Source: Aquimarina brevivitae
GTDB taxonomy: Bacteria > Bacteroidota > Bacteroidia > Flavobacteriales > Flavobacteriaceae
Reading direction: 5' to 3'
DNA length: 64,000 nt
NCBI RefSeq assembly: GCF_004216895.1
Contig: NZ_SGXE01000002.1
Location: 682,001 to 746,000, forward strand
In this document: positions 9,419 through 18,680 of the stretch, piece by piece
Position numbering within the stretch: the first letter of the stretch is position 1
How the letters are laid out: every line of letters starts with the position of its first letter
Made by a program: the position numbers and the translations under genes
Notes under the pieces: model-generated
What the model was told of the DNA's origin: nothing
Databases searched by the model: none
Seen by the model: only the letters and a program-made list of their open reading frames with translations

Positions 9419-11842
9419 CTAAGAACGTTTTAAATTATTAACATCAAAAAAGTAAACTACACGTAGCGATACATTATGATTGATAGGTTGGGCGAATAAA
9501 TTACCTAAGCTGTCCGTATAATTTAGGGTAGAGAGGTTGTCATTATTAAATATTTGATTGCGATACAACAAAGTAGCTTCACTACCAGGAGCAAACCTCC
9601 AACTAAAACTTAGATCAAGATTCCAAATATTAAAATTGGTATTGGGGTCATTATCCTCAAGATTATAAGCAGTTCTGCTTCTTGTACCATCGTCATTAAG
9701 GGTAAAGAATACACCTTCACTATAATCCGCTGTACTCCAAAAATTTCGAAATCTCAAATTAATTGCTTTATAGGGGTCAAAGTTATAACTTGCTCTTAAT
9801 GAGTTTTCTATACTGAGAATGTCTCGTTGACCAAAAAAGATATCCGAATCATTACTATCAATCCAACCAAAAGTTCTCTTTCTATTACTATACTCTGATG
9901 AAAAAACAACGAGCATTTTATCTGAAAACCGATATCGTGGTGCTACCCGAATGCGATAGGTAGTAGTTGGATCCGCAAACCAATGCCGATAATTGATTCT
10001 TGCATCATAGGCAAAACGTTTTCTATAATCAGAGGACACCCACATTTCTCCTCCTACATTAGAGCTAAAGGTGACAAAGCGCCCTTCGGCTCTTGGCTCG
10101 AAATAGTCATTATTGTTAGAATTATAGCTCATAAATCCACCAAATGCAAAGCGCTCTCGGGTTACAAAAAACCAATCTCCCCCAATAGAATTTTGTACTT
10201 GTACACTAGGGTCATACAACCTGCGGTGCCTTACAAACATTCCGAATCTATAGTTATTAAACGTTTTGGTTGGTTCAAATATCTGATAGGAACCACTTAC
10301 TCTAAAGCTGTTATAATTGTTCCTGAAATTCACCCCAAAATCATTAATATCGTAGGTTTTATTAGCAAAGTCGTGTCCAAATCCATAACGCCATTTACCT
10401 TTGATACGGTCAAAGTCAAGTTCGGAAGAGAATCCGGCTATATTATCTCCTGGATTGTTGATATGGCTAAAAATTGTTCTTCCTGTTAGACGATGTGAAT
10501 TTGCCTTATTTGATAGGTTCCAGGCGAGTGCTGATACGTTAGCGTCTCTAAAATCGCTACCGTTTCTGGTCACGTTGGTATTTATAAAAGATAATGAAGA
10601 ATTTTTATTGAACTGTTGATCAAAAACTAGGATATTGTAATTAGACAAGGGTTCGACCACTTTACTTCTGGAGCTACCGTTAATGGTATCAGTTATGTTT
10701 ACTTCTGTTCTTTCAGTAATTGCATTCAGAAATCCAATCCCTAAGTTGCTTTTAGTTCTGCCAGAAATTTTGAGGGCATTAAGTAGGTTTACTTTATTAG
10801 GAATTTCTCCTGCCACTTCATTCTCCTCTAATTCATTGTCGTCTATCGTACCGGTTGGAGCACTTCCGATTCTTCTTGAAAAGAAGATGTTTCCTTTATT
10901 AAATAACTCAGTACCTTCTGTAAAAAACTGTCGATTCTCACCAAAAGTTTGTTCAAAAGGACCCAGGTTAAGTCGTACTTCATCAAAAGCCGCTTGTCCA
11001 AAGTCTGGAATTAAAGTAGCATCTAATGTAAAGCTATCACTAAGTCCATATTTAACATCCATTCCTGCACTTAGATTGGTTTCTGTTTGAGTATCATCTG
11101 TAATAACTAAACCTTGAACGAAAGGAAAAAATGTAAGTCGTAGAGGAGGGTTTATATTTTTAACACCGTTAACAATTCCGTTATATTGTGTTCTTTGGCC
11201 GACTTCATTATCTATAAAATTCCAGCTATGGGTTTGATTTTTAGTTTGTGATCTTCTAAAAAAATTAATGCTCCAGTCCTGTATCTCAGTTTCAGGAAAA
11301 CGTAAGGCATTATACGGGATTTTAAATTCTGCATACCACCCTTTGGTATCATAAGATATTTTAGCATCAAAGACTACATTGTAGCTAAAATCTTCACTGA
11401 ATTGATCTGCTCTAGCGTCACCTATGGTTCCTGCACTAGTGATGTAGAAACGAGTTTCATTAATACCATCATTGTAGGTATTCAGGGCAATCGCAAAAAA
11501 GTCAGCTTGCACAAAAACATTATCGCGTTGACTAAATTGTTTTAGTATTTGATCGGGATTCTCATCATACAGATAGGCGGCAATATAAACTGCTTTATCG
11601 TCATAAGCCATTTTGACTTCAGTTTGCATTTCATCCGGGATTTTTCCTTCATTACCCGGTTGCCACATAAAAAAATTACCGTATGCAGGTAAGGATTGCC
11701 AAACCGCATCGTCTAATTGGCCATCTATTTTAGGAGCATTGGTAATCCTTTTCGCTAGTATTTCTTTATTTTTCTGTGCGTAGGAAATATTAGAGAAAAA
11801 ACATAAAATAATAATAAATATTAGAAATTTACTAAAATTCAT
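9419..11842 (-). CDS. DUF5916 protein with CBM9-like domain and outer-membrane barrel
   Basis: An 807-residue protein with a signal peptide cleaved around residue 22 (ISYAQ). Residues about 27-200 are the carbohydrate-binding family 9-like domain (PKIDGQLDDAVWQ opening, AYDDKAVYIAAYLYDENP). The remainder is the DUF5916 region, rich in beta strands with many RxR/aromatic repeats and ending near the C-terminus with SLRVVYFFDVNNL, consistent with an outer-membrane barrel. These are common in marine Bacteroidetes; the function is unknown. A -7-like TATTTTTG (minus, 11874-11881) lies about 30 bp before the ATG. Confidence 0.85.
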   Translation of the reverse strand: MNFSKFLIFIIILCFFSNISYAQKNKEILAKRITNAPKIDGQLDDAVWQSLPAYGNFFMWQPGNEGKIPDEMQTEVKMAYDDKAVYIAAYLYDENPDQILKQFSQRDNVFVQADFFAIALNTYNDGINETRFYITSAGTIGDARADQFSEDFSYNVVFDAKISYDTKGWYAEFKIPYNALRFPETEIQDWSINFFRRSQTKNQTHSWNFIDNEVGQRTQYNGIVNGVKNINPPLRLTFFPFVQGLVITDDTQTETNLSAGMDVKYGLSDSFTLDATLIPDFGQAAFDEVRLNLGPFEQTFGENRQFFTEGTELFNKGNIFFSRRIGSAPTGTIDDNELEENEVAGEIPNKVNLLNALKISGRTKSNLGIGFLNAITERTEVNITDTINGSSRSKVVEPLSNYNILVFDQQFNKNSSLSFINTNVTRNGSDFRDANVSALAWNLSNKANSHRLTGRTIFSHINNPGDNIAGFSSELDFDRIKGKWRYGFGHDFANKTYDINDFGVNFRNNYNSFRVSGSYQIFEPTKTFNNYRFGMFVRHRRLYDPSVQVQNSIGGDWFFVTRERFAFGGFMSYNSNNNDYFEPRAEGRFVTFSSNVGGEMWVSSDYRKRFAYDARINYRHWFADPTTTYRIRVAPRYRFSDKMLVVFSSEYSNRKRTFGWIDSNDSDIFFGQRDILSIENSLRASYNFDPYKAINLRFRNFWSTADYSEGVFFTLNDDGTRSRTAYNLEDNDPNTNFNIWNLDLSFSWRFAPGSEATLLYRNQIFNNDNLSTLNYTDSLGNLFAQPINHNVSLRVVYFFDVNNLKRS

Positions 11843-11974
11843 AGACTTAGGGACCTTACTTTTTGATAGTTCGCAAAAATAATGGGGATATAGATTCTTC
11901 CATACTAACGAAAAGTTAAATTAGTTTGTAGGGAGTAGAGAAGCTTTATTTTAGAAGTATAACACAAATTTTTT

Positions 11975-12523
11975 ATGAATAAATTAACGGATGAACTAGA
12001 GATAGCGGTATTAGCAGGTGGATGCTTTTGGTGTACAGAAGCAGTTTTTCAGCGTGTTCGAGGAGTAGAAGAGGTAATTTCTGGATATACCGGTGGTCAT
12101 ATAAAAAATCCCGGTTATCGAGAAATAATTACTGGTCGTACAGGGCACGCAGAGGCGATTATGTTAAAATTTAATCCCCAGAGTATTACGTTCAAAGAAA
12201 TAATAGAGATATTTTTAACCACTCACGATCCTACTACGCTTAACCGGCAAGGAGCGGATGTCGGTACGCAATATAGAAGTGCAATATTTTACATAAATGA
12301 TACCCAAAAGGAGAAAGCTTTAGAGGTAATTGCAAATTTTAATACACAACCGTTCTATGAAAACCCTATTGTTACTGAAGTAACAAAATTAGATGTGTTT
12401 TATAATGCTGAAGATTTTCATCAAGATTATTATAATCAAAATACACAACAGGGGTATTGTCAATTTGTAATTAACCCTAAATTAAATAAATTAAGAGCTA
12501 ATTTTGCCGATAAATTAAAGTAA
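11975..12523 (+). CDS. msrA: Peptide-methionine (S)-S-oxide reductase MsrA
   Basis: A 182-residue enzyme reducing methionine-S-sulfoxide in proteins. The catalytic GGCFWCTEAVF motif is at residues 15-25 with nucleophile Cys17, followed by GYTGG and GHAEAI segments and the family's EDFHQDYY and YCQFVI elements near the end. There is no fused MsrB domain. It is cytosolic (no signal peptide). folE starts 7 bp after its stop, so the two are likely co-transcribed. Confidence 0.95.
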   Translation: MNKLTDELEIAVLAGGCFWCTEAVFQRVRGVEEVISGYTGGHIKNPGYREIITGRTGHAEAIMLKFNPQSITFKEIIEIFLTTHDPTTLNRQGADVGTQYRSAIFYINDTQKEKALEVIANFNTQPFYENPIVTEVTKLDVFYNAEDFHQDYYNQNTQQGYCQFVINPKLNKLRANFADKLK

Positions 12524-12530
12524 ATACTAG

Positions 12531-13127
12531 ATGCCGTATAAAAATTTTGAAGAATATAATATAAAAGTAACCGATGAAGTCAAAGAAAAGTTCAGTGATA
12601 TCATTACTGAGCTTGGAGAAGATGTTACTAGAGAAGGAATAGCTAAAACACCTGAAAGGGCGGCCAAGGCAATGCTGTTTTTAACACAAGGATACCAACA
12701 AAATGCTGAGGAAATCCTTAAAAGCGCCATGTTTAAGGAAGATTATGATGATATGGTGATCGTAAAGGATATTGAATTGTATTCTCTGTGTGAGCATCAT
12801 ATGCTTCCTTTTTTTGGGAAAGCGCACATTGCATATATACCTGATGGATATATCGTAGGGCTAAGTAAAATACCAAGAATAGTAGATGTTTTTGCTCGTA
12901 GAATGCAAGTTCAAGAACGGCTGACACACGATATATTAGAATGTATTAACAAAACGCTGAAGCCCAAAGGAGTAGCGGTGGTTATTGAAGCAGCCCATAT
13001 GTGTATGATGATGAGAGGGGTGCAAAAACAAAATTCGGTTACGACCACCTCTGGTTTTAGAGGGCAATTTGAAAAAAATGAAACCCGATCTGAATTTTTA
13101 AGATTAATTACTGCAGATTTGGCATAA
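12531..13127 (+). CDS. folE: GTP cyclohydrolase I
   Basis: A 198-residue type I GTP cyclohydrolase, the first step from GTP to dihydroneopterin triphosphate for folate/pterin synthesis. The zinc site is visible: C87-E-H-H90 and C158 in the [10 protein letters not shown] segment, and substrate-loop [15 protein letters not shown] is intact. The C-terminal [12 protein letters not shown] is typical. It follows msrA closely and is probably in its operon; no other folate gene is in the window. Confidence 0.95.
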   Translation: MPYKNFEEYNIKVTDEVKEKFSDIITELGEDVTREGIAKTPERAAKAMLFLTQGYQQNAEEILKSAMFKEDYDDMVIVKDIELYSLCEHHMLPFFGKAHIAYIPDGYIVGLSKIPRIVDVFARRMQVQERLTHDILECINKTLKPKGVAVVIEAAHMCMMMRGVQKQNSVTTTSGFRGQFEKNETRSEFLRLITADLA

Positions 13128-13174
13128 TTTTATTCTGGCATTTTTTTTGTAATTTGATAATCAAAAGAATACGT

Positions 13175-13489
13175 ATGCAAAAAAGCAAATATAAATTATT
13201 ACGAAAAGGTATTATCTATGATTTAATAGGTATGGTCTCCTTAATTATACCAGTAGTAGGTCCATTTTTAGATTTAATTTGGGCTCCCTATGCTGCTAAA
13301 AAAATGACTGAAATGTATTCAGGGACTCAGGGCAAAATTGCCGCCGTGGTTACTTTTATCGAAGAGCTTATCCCAGGAACAGATTTCATACCTTCTTTTA
13401 CATTAATGTGGTTGTATACTTTTGTAGTTAAGGGTAAACAAGTACAATCAGAAAAAAAAGAAACCATTGAAGCAGAAGTAATTTCTTAA
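13175..13489 (+). CDS. Small membrane-associated hypothetical protein
   Basis: A 104-residue protein from ATG 13175; an in-frame TTG at 13154 would add seven residues but sits closer to folE without support. One or two hydrophobic segments (GMVSLIIPVVGPFLDLIW and a C-terminal SFTLMWLYTFVV) flank a short polar part with AAKKMTEMY. I do not recognise a named family. It follows folE by 47 bp and ends before a good terminator, so it may be the last gene of the msrA-folE unit. Confidence 0.65.
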   Translation: MQKSKYKLLRKGIIYDLIGMVSLIIPVVGPFLDLIWAPYAAKKMTEMYSGTQGKIAAVVTFIEELIPGTDFIPSFTLMWLYTFVVKGKQVQSEKKETIEAEVIS

Positions 13490-13521
13490 AATAGGGGAAT
13501 TGCTTATAATTATATAACACT

Positions 13522-13542
13522 AGGATATCCGTAAGGTATCCT
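13522..13542 (+). terminator. Intrinsic terminator after the msrA-folE unit
   Basis: Stem AGGATA/TATCCT extended by CC/GG across a bulged T and closed by a GTAA tetraloop, followed by five or more T. Confidence 0.75.
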
Positions 13543-13545
13543 TTT

Positions 13546-14058
13546 TTATTTTAAGAATTTAGAAAATCCCATTCTACCAAGCATTTTCTTTTCAAACTCC
13601 CAAAAAAACTGAAACTGACCTACAAGCCATCCAACCCCAAGTAATAGTATTTGATATACCGGAAAAATCAATAAAATTCGTAAAGGCCAATAAATCCAAC
13701 CAGAAATATTATCTGAGTTTAAGCCTAAAAAATCTAAAATAGGACTTGATACTCGAGCCGCAGTAGAGCCAGTAATGGCAAAACCTATAAAAATGGCAAT
13801 GAGTTCCCAGCGGTAGTTTACATTCCATTTTTGGTGCAGTTTTTTAAATATCCACAACGTGATTTTTAAAAACAAATAGGCCAAAATCACTGAGGTTGTA
13901 ATAAGCGTCACATAATAAAAAGTTGAATTTTCGTCTAGGAAGAAAAGTAGTCTTTTACTGATAAGATATCCTGAAAATAACAAACCTAATATTCCAAGAA
14001 TAGGATAAATAAGTTGCCAATTAGCCTTAATTTCCCAACGTTCTTTAAATTTCTGCAT
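13546..14058 (-). CDS. DUF6787-like integral membrane protein
   Basis: A 170-residue protein with about four transmembrane helices. Its second half (FIGFAITGSTAARVSSPILD, then WPLRILLIFPVYQILLL, then GQFQFFWEFEKKMLGRM) matches what I recall of the flavobacterial DUF6787 family, sometimes mislabelled as prolipoprotein diacylglyceryl transferase. No catalytic motif is evident and the function is unknown. Single gene; converges on the terminator at 13522. Confidence 0.65.
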   Translation of the reverse strand: MQKFKERWEIKANWQLIYPILGILGLLFSGYLISKRLLFFLDENSTFYYVTLITTSVILAYLFLKITLWIFKKLHQKWNVNYRWELIAIFIGFAITGSTAARVSSPILDFLGLNSDNISGWIYWPLRILLIFPVYQILLLGVGWLVGQFQFFWEFEKKMLGRMGFSKFLK

Positions 14059-14098
14059 AGCGCAAAATTACATGTAATTAATTGTTTCTCACAATTAT

Positions 14099-14524
14099 TT
14101 AACCTCTACTGGTAACAAATTTCTGTTTGTAGCGCTGTTCAAAGTAGAGAAAGTAATTATACAACAAGTAATTAACCTCGTAGCCATAATCAATATTTGG
14201 GTTGTAATTAATTTGCTGAATATAAAGGTTAGGATTATATCGTTGGGGTTGTAGTACCCGCTGATTAAACTCCACCACGTACTGCCGATTTCTAATTTCT
14301 AGAAATTGTTGACCATAAAACCCTCTTGGAGGTTGGGTAACTAACCAGGCGTTAAAACCTGGCTCAATGATTATGATTTCATACTCCAGACTATCGTTAG
14401 CAATTCGTAAGGTGTCATTCGCAGCAGTTGATTGTGTAGAATCTATAGTTTTTGTACTAGAACAATTATAGAGACAAGTCCCTAAAATTAGAACCAGCAC
14501 TAATTGTTTAATTGTTTTTATCAT
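14099..14524 (-). CDS. DUF6146-like lipoprotein
   Basis: A 141-residue lipoprotein with lipobox LYNC near residue 21. The conserved stretch YEIIIIEPGFNAWLVTQPP followed by YNPNIDYGYEVNYLLYNYF is characteristic of the flavobacterial DUF6146 family. Role unknown; presumably anchored in the outer membrane facing the periplasm. It lies between two other envelope-related genes on the same strand but a terminator separates it from the DUF937 gene upstream. Confidence 0.75.
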   Translation of the reverse strand: MIKTIKQLVLVLILGTCLYNCSSTKTIDSTQSTAANDTLRIANDSLEYEIIIIEPGFNAWLVTQPPRGFYGQQFLEIRNRQYVVEFNQRVLQPQRYNPNLYIQQINYNPNIDYGYEVNYLLYNYFLYFEQRYKQKFVTSRG

Positions 14525-14552
14525 TGCTTTTTCTGTTTAAAATACAAAAAAA

Positions 14553-14574
14553 AGCTGAAGATCTTCCTTCAGCT
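14553..14574 (-). terminator. Intrinsic terminator of the DUF937 gene
   Basis: Stem AGCTGAAG/CTTCAGCT with loop ATCTTC, followed on the minus strand by eight T (plus-strand A 14546-14553). Confidence 0.85.
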
Positions 14575-14595
14575 TCCATTATTGCTATACGAAAA

Positions 14596-15228
14596 TTATT
14601 TTCCAAAAATTCCTCCTAATAGTCCGCCAAGACCTGCTTTTTTCTTGTTTGAGCCAAGTACCATATCGGCTACATCGTCTAAAACACTACCATCTCCATC
14701 AGCATCAATTAGAGAAGTTATTAGGCTTTGGTTTTGTTTGGGTTGTCCACCAAGCATACTACCCAATAAAGAGGTGATACCATCAGACTCATTTACGTTG
14801 TTGGCTCTTGTTTGTTGGCCTAGAACACCCATTAAAATCGGAGCGGCAACTTTAAGAATTTGTGCAATAGAGCCTGCATCCATTCCTGATTTTGCACTAA
14901 GTGTATTTTCTACAGTAGCTTGTTTAGCTCCTAAAACATGTTTTAATATTCCATTTCCATCTTGCATTACAGAATCGTCAACTCCTCCGTCAAAAAGCCC
15001 ACTTAAATTATTTAAGATACTTCCGTCGTGTTTATTAGATATAGCGCTCATGAGATTCGAGGCCCCTTCAGGTGTGGAAGCATTTTTTTTCATCGCACCC
15101 ATTAAAACGGGAAGCGCCATGCTAAGCACATCAGCGGTCTTACTTTCTGGTTGACCAGTTTGATTACTGACACCATTAATAATTTGTTTTCCTAAATCAC
15201 TATTTAATAAATCTATAAGTCCCGACAT
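14596..15228 (-). CDS. DUF937 family protein
   Basis: A 210-residue cytosolic protein with the DUF937 pattern: SGLIDLLNSDLGKQIINGVS at the start, repeated ALPVLMGAM-/APILMGVL-type helices, and a C-terminal Asp-rich DADGDGSVLDDVADM segment resembling a calcium-binding loop. The very end is Gly/Lys-rich. Family function is unknown. It has its own terminator and lies downstream of serA beyond another terminator, so it is a separate unit. Confidence 0.8.
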   Translation of the reverse strand: MSGLIDLLNSDLGKQIINGVSNQTGQPESKTADVLSMALPVLMGAMKKNASTPEGASNLMSAISNKHDGSILNNLSGLFDGGVDDSVMQDGNGILKHVLGAKQATVENTLSAKSGMDAGSIAQILKVAAPILMGVLGQQTRANNVNESDGITSLLGSMLGGQPKQNQSLITSLIDADGDGSVLDDVADMVLGSNKKKAGLGGLLGGIFGK

Positions 15229-15323
15229 GAGTTGTGTTTTTAAGTTACCTTATAAAAGTACAAGATTTGGATGTAAGACATCAATATTTTTTGAAAACTT
15301 TAAAACGAAGCACTACACAAAAA

Positions 15324-15351
15324 AAGCTTCTTATTTAAAAACAAGAAGCTT
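15324..15351 (-). terminator. Intrinsic terminator after serA
   Basis: Nine-bp stem AAGCTTCTT/AAGAAGCTT, with a T run on the minus strand after it (plus-strand A 15319-15325). It closes the acyl-CoA reductase - serC - serA unit. Confidence 0.8.
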
Positions 15352-15376
15352 TGATTGATTTATCTAGTCACTATTT

Positions 15377-16327
15377 TTATTTCAGAATATCAATTATTTG
15401 TTCCGCTAATTCAACACCTATTCGATCCTGTGCCTCTCCTGTTGCAGCCCCAATATGAGGACTTAGGGAAAGTTTATGATTCATAAGAACTTGAATAGCT
15501 GGTGTGGGTTCGTTTTCAAAAACATCCAACCCAGCAAAACTTAGTTTCCCTTTCTCTAAGGCTTCAACCAGGGCAACTTCATCAACTACACCGCCTCTTG
15601 CAGCGTTAATAATACCAGCGCCATCTTTCATTTGTTCGATTTCTGACTTACCGATAACATACTCTTTCTGAGCAGGCACGTGTAAGGTGATAAAATCTGA
15701 CTGTTTTAATACTTCTTCCTTTGAAACTGTATCTACTTTAAAACTTAAGGTTTGACCGTCGTAGAAATGCAATGGAATATCAACCGAATCTATATATGGG
15801 TCGAATGCAATAACTTTCATCCCAACACCAATAGCAATCTTCGCTGTTTCTTGACCAATGCGACCTATACCTATGACACCCAGTGTTTTTCCTCTTAGTT
15901 CGGTACCACCTGCATAATTCTTTTTCAGGTTCTTAAATTTGCTATCACCATCAAGCGGCATATTTCTATTGGCATCATATAAAAAACGAACACCTCCATA
16001 CAAGTGGGCAAATACTAATTCTGCCACAGAACCCGACGAAGCAGCAGGTGTATTGATCACTTTAATTCCTTTTTCTCTGGCGTAGGCTACATCTATATTA
16101 TCCATTCCTACACCACCTCTTCCTATAATTTTAAGGGATGGACAGTTGTCAATAATATCTGCTCTGACTTTGGTTGCACTACGCACTAAAAGTACGGCGA
16201 TTTCATTTTTATTTAAGTAATCTACTAACTGATCTTGTGCAACCGTAGTGGTTAACACTTCAAAACCTTCTTTTTCTAAGGCCTCGATCCCGCTTTTAGA
16301 GATTCCGTCATTTGCTAGTACTTTCAT
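15377..16327 (-). CDS. serA: D-3-phosphoglycerate dehydrogenase (D-2-hydroxyacid dehydrogenase)
   Basis: A 316-residue NAD-dependent dehydrogenase of the short SerA type without an ACT domain. It shows GRGGVGMDNIDV, the Rossmann motif GVIGIGRIGQET, and the catalytic trio: Arg in NAARGGVVDE, Glu in FENEPTP and His in SPHIGAATGEA. It would oxidise 3-phosphoglycerate to 3-phosphohydroxypyruvate, the first step to serine. That assignment rests largely on the neighbouring serC gene, 34 bp upstream, because related hydroxyacid dehydrogenases share these motifs. Confidence 0.88.
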   Translation of the reverse strand: MKVLANDGISKSGIEALEKEGFEVLTTTVAQDQLVDYLNKNEIAVLLVRSATKVRADIIDNCPSLKIIGRGGVGMDNIDVAYAREKGIKVINTPAASSGSVAELVFAHLYGGVRFLYDANRNMPLDGDSKFKNLKKNYAGGTELRGKTLGVIGIGRIGQETAKIAIGVGMKVIAFDPYIDSVDIPLHFYDGQTLSFKVDTVSKEEVLKQSDFITLHVPAQKEYVIGKSEIEQMKDGAGIINAARGGVVDEVALVEALEKGKLSFAGLDVFENEPTPAIQVLMNHKLSLSPHIGAATGEAQDRIGVELAEQIIDILK

Positions 16328-16361
16328 AAACCTAACTATTTATATTTTTTCTAATTATGTT

Positions 16362-17426
16362 TTAAGCTTTTCGTTCTAAATCTCCCATAACATCAACTAG
16401 TACGGCGACACTATCTAGTGTCATTGCATTGTACATACTAGCTCTGTAACCTCCAACGCTTCTATGCCCGTTAACACCATTTATACCAGCTTCTTTCCAC
16501 ATGGCGTCAAAGGTTTCTTTAAGATCTCCATTTGCCAGCGTAAAAGTAGCATTCATCATAGAACGATCTTCCTTTTCTGCAAATCCATTAAATAAAGGAT
16601 TAACGTCAATTTCAGAATAAATTAAGTTTGCCTTTTTCTCATTAAGTTCCTCGATTGCTGCAATACCGCCATTATTTTTTAACCATCTTAAGGTCAGCAT
16701 TGAGGTATAGACAGCAAATACAGGTGGGGTATTAAACATACTAGCTTTGCTAATATGTACCTGATAATCCAACATAGATGGGATTTTTCTAGAAACTTTA
16801 CCCAAAAGATCTTCTTTGACAACAACAAGAGTGGTTCCTGATGGTCCCATATTTTTTTGAGCTCCTGCGTAAATTAAATCAAATTTAGAGAAGTCCATTG
16901 TTCTTGAAAAGATATCACTACTCATATCACAAACTAAAGGAACTGATACCTCAGGGAAATCCTTGATTTGCGTACCAAATATAGTGTTGTTACTTGTAAG
17001 GTGTAGGTAATCAAGATCTTTAGGTATATCATACCCTTTAGGAATAAAATTATAATTGGCATCTTTAGAGGAAGCTACCTCTACAACTTCGCCAAAAAGT
17101 TTAGCTTCTTTGATCGCCTTGTCACTCCAACTCCCAGTATTAAGATAACCTGCCTTAGTTTCTAGTAAATTATAAGCAGTCATAAGAAACTGCATAGAGG
17201 CACCACCTTGTAGAAAAAGGGCTTTATATCCCTTACCTTCTAAACCAAGTAATTCAAGCACCAAATGGCGAGCTTCTTCCATTACATCAACAAAATCTTT
17301 GCTTCGATGAGAAATCTCAATAATAGAAAGACCAGAATTGTTAAAGTCTAATATGGCTTCTGATGCTTCTTTAAAAACTTCTTGCGGTAAGATACAGGGG
17401 CCTGCGCTAAAATTGTGCTTCTTCAT
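16362..17426 (-). CDS. serC: Phosphoserine aminotransferase
   Basis: A 354-residue PLP enzyme converting 3-phosphohydroxypyruvate to phosphoserine. The start is ATG 17426 giving MKKHNFSAGPCILPQEVF, the normal family N-terminus; an upstream in-frame ATG at 17498 would add 24 unrelated residues and is rejected. The PLP lysine is in YAGAQKNMGPSG, and FLQGGASMQF and HRSVGGYRASMYN are typical. It lies directly upstream of serA. No serB is in the window. Confidence 0.95.
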   Translation of the reverse strand: MKKHNFSAGPCILPQEVFKEASEAILDFNNSGLSIIEISHRSKDFVDVMEEARHLVLELLGLEGKGYKALFLQGGASMQFLMTAYNLLETKAGYLNTGSWSDKAIKEAKLFGEVVEVASSKDANYNFIPKGYDIPKDLDYLHLTSNNTIFGTQIKDFPEVSVPLVCDMSSDIFSRTMDFSKFDLIYAGAQKNMGPSGTTLVVVKEDLLGKVSRKIPSMLDYQVHISKASMFNTPPVFAVYTSMLTLRWLKNNGGIAAIEELNEKKANLIYSEIDVNPLFNGFAEKEDRSMMNATFTLANGDLKETFDAMWKEAGINGVNGHRSVGGYRASMYNAMTLDSVAVLVDVMGDLERKA

Positions 17427-17545
17427 CGGTATATGTAATTGTATTATATTAATATTTGTTTTGGTTTTTGATTGTAAAACACAACAAAGACTCCACAAAG
17501 GTGCTAATTATCTAATAGAATTGTATTATGAAAATGATAAATTAT

Positions 17546-18607
17546 TTATTGAATTTTTATCAAAAATTCAATAGTGTCAACGCCATCTGCATAATCTATT
17601 AACTGAGGAGTTTGGGTTTGACCAAACTTAACTTGCTTGTCAATGTCTTGATTTCCAACTATACACTGAATTTTTTCTTCGTCTGCCTGTAACTGTTGCA
17701 ACAGTTCATCCAGCTCATCGTATTTTTCATAGAACAAGGTTCCAATAGGAGAGGAGTAGCTAGTATCCTCTTTGAGAATGAGAAAACCATTTTCTAACAG
17801 TTTAAAGTCACTCATCAAATAGACTGCTTTATTATAATCATAATTGTTAGCGTATTTATTACCTTCAATGATATCGTGATACAAGTAAATTGACTTGAAA
17901 AACTTGTCAAAATCATAATCTTTTGGGACGAATAATTTGGAAACACTTCGACAACCTAAACCGTAATACCTAAAAATATCTTCTCCTAATTGATGTAATT
18001 GTTCTGGTGTTTCTTCCCCCGTTAGTATGGCTACTGAGTTTCTGTTTTTTCTAATAATACTCGGAACATCTTTAAAATAATATTCAAAATATCGTGCTGT
18101 GTTGTTGCTACCAGTAGCAATTATTGCATCGAAATCGTTCATTCTATCTTCCGTAAATGCAATTTTATTTTCGAAATCTTTATCGATAGCTATAAGTATT
18201 TTACTAATTAGCGGTAGTAACGGAGCGTCATTGGAAGATTGTTTTACAATAATATGATGACCGCTAATTAAAACACAGAGAAAGTCGTGAAATCCTACTA
18301 ACGGAATATTACCCGCCATTATAACACCAACTTTTTTAGGAGTAACTTCAGGGATGGCATATCGGGATAACCATTCTTCTAAATTAGTTTGTTGTAAGGC
18401 AGCAGCCCATTGTTCTATGGCAAAAAGCATATTATCTTTTGTAAACCATCCATTATAATGTGAAGCACTTTCTATTTTTTGAACAAATTTGTCATAAAAT
18501 GAAGTATTTAAATCTAGTGATGTAACTTTTTGATAGCCAGTAGTTTTGAATTGATCTAAGAAACTGCCTAGTTTTGCAAAAGCGTGGATGCGTTGCGTTA
18601 AACCCAT
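17546..18607 (-). CDS. LuxC-type acyl-CoA reductase
   Basis: A 353-residue protein of the LuxC/aldehyde-dehydrogenase-like acyl-CoA reductase family: GVIMAGNIPLVGFHDFLCVL, ATGSNNTARYFEYYF, RKNRNSVAILTGEE, and a YGLGCRSVSKLF segment containing the conserved cysteine. The LuxC family reduces acyl-CoA or acyl groups to aldehydes using NADPH; the substrate here is unknown. No luxD/luxE-like partner is present. The last codons overlap an AU-rich perfect hairpin (17548-17572, 11-bp stem, 3-nt loop), possibly attenuating transcription into serC 119 bp further on. It is divergent from a ferredoxin gene. Confidence 0.8.
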   Translation of the reverse strand: MGLTQRIHAFAKLGSFLDQFKTTGYQKVTSLDLNTSFYDKFVQKIESASHYNGWFTKDNMLFAIEQWAAALQQTNLEEWLSRYAIPEVTPKKVGVIMAGNIPLVGFHDFLCVLISGHHIIVKQSSNDAPLLPLISKILIAIDKDFENKIAFTEDRMNDFDAIIATGSNNTARYFEYYFKDVPSIIRKNRNSVAILTGEETPEQLHQLGEDIFRYYGLGCRSVSKLFVPKDYDFDKFFKSIYLYHDIIEGNKYANNYDYNKAVYLMSDFKLLENGFLILKEDTSYSSPIGTLFYEKYDELDELLQQLQADEEKIQCIVGNQDIDKQVKFGQTQTPQLIDYADGVDTIEFLIKIQ

Positions 18608-18614
18608 TGGATAT

Positions 18615-18645
18615 TTGTTTATGACTTGTTTAGGAGTTATTTTTG
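18615..18645 (+). promoter_or_regulatory. Bacteroidetes promoter for ferredoxin gene
   Basis: TTG at 18615-18617, 20-bp spacer, TATTTTTG at 18638-18645. The ferredoxin ATG follows 28 bp downstream. Confidence 0.7.
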
Positions 18646-18650
18646 TTATG

Positions 18651-18680
18651 CAAATTTAGAATAAAAAAGAGCTATGGCAA
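18651..18680 (-). promoter_or_regulatory. Bacteroidetes promoter for acyl-CoA reductase gene
   Basis: On the minus strand TTG (18680-18678), 19-bp spacer, TAAATTTG (18658-18651). The two divergent -7 elements are only 5 bp apart, so the two promoters would compete, and this -33 lies inside the ferredoxin coding start. Confidence 0.65.

Noticed and set aside
10683..11090. Plus-strand reading frames opposite the DUF5916 gene and similar frames opposite the TonB receptor and E1 genes
   Set aside because: They are low-complexity shadows of strongly supported genes with no start signals or family motifs.
16362..17498. Longer serC reading frame starting at 17498
   Set aside because: The extra 24 residues are unlike any SerC, and the normal family N-terminus begins at ATG 17426.
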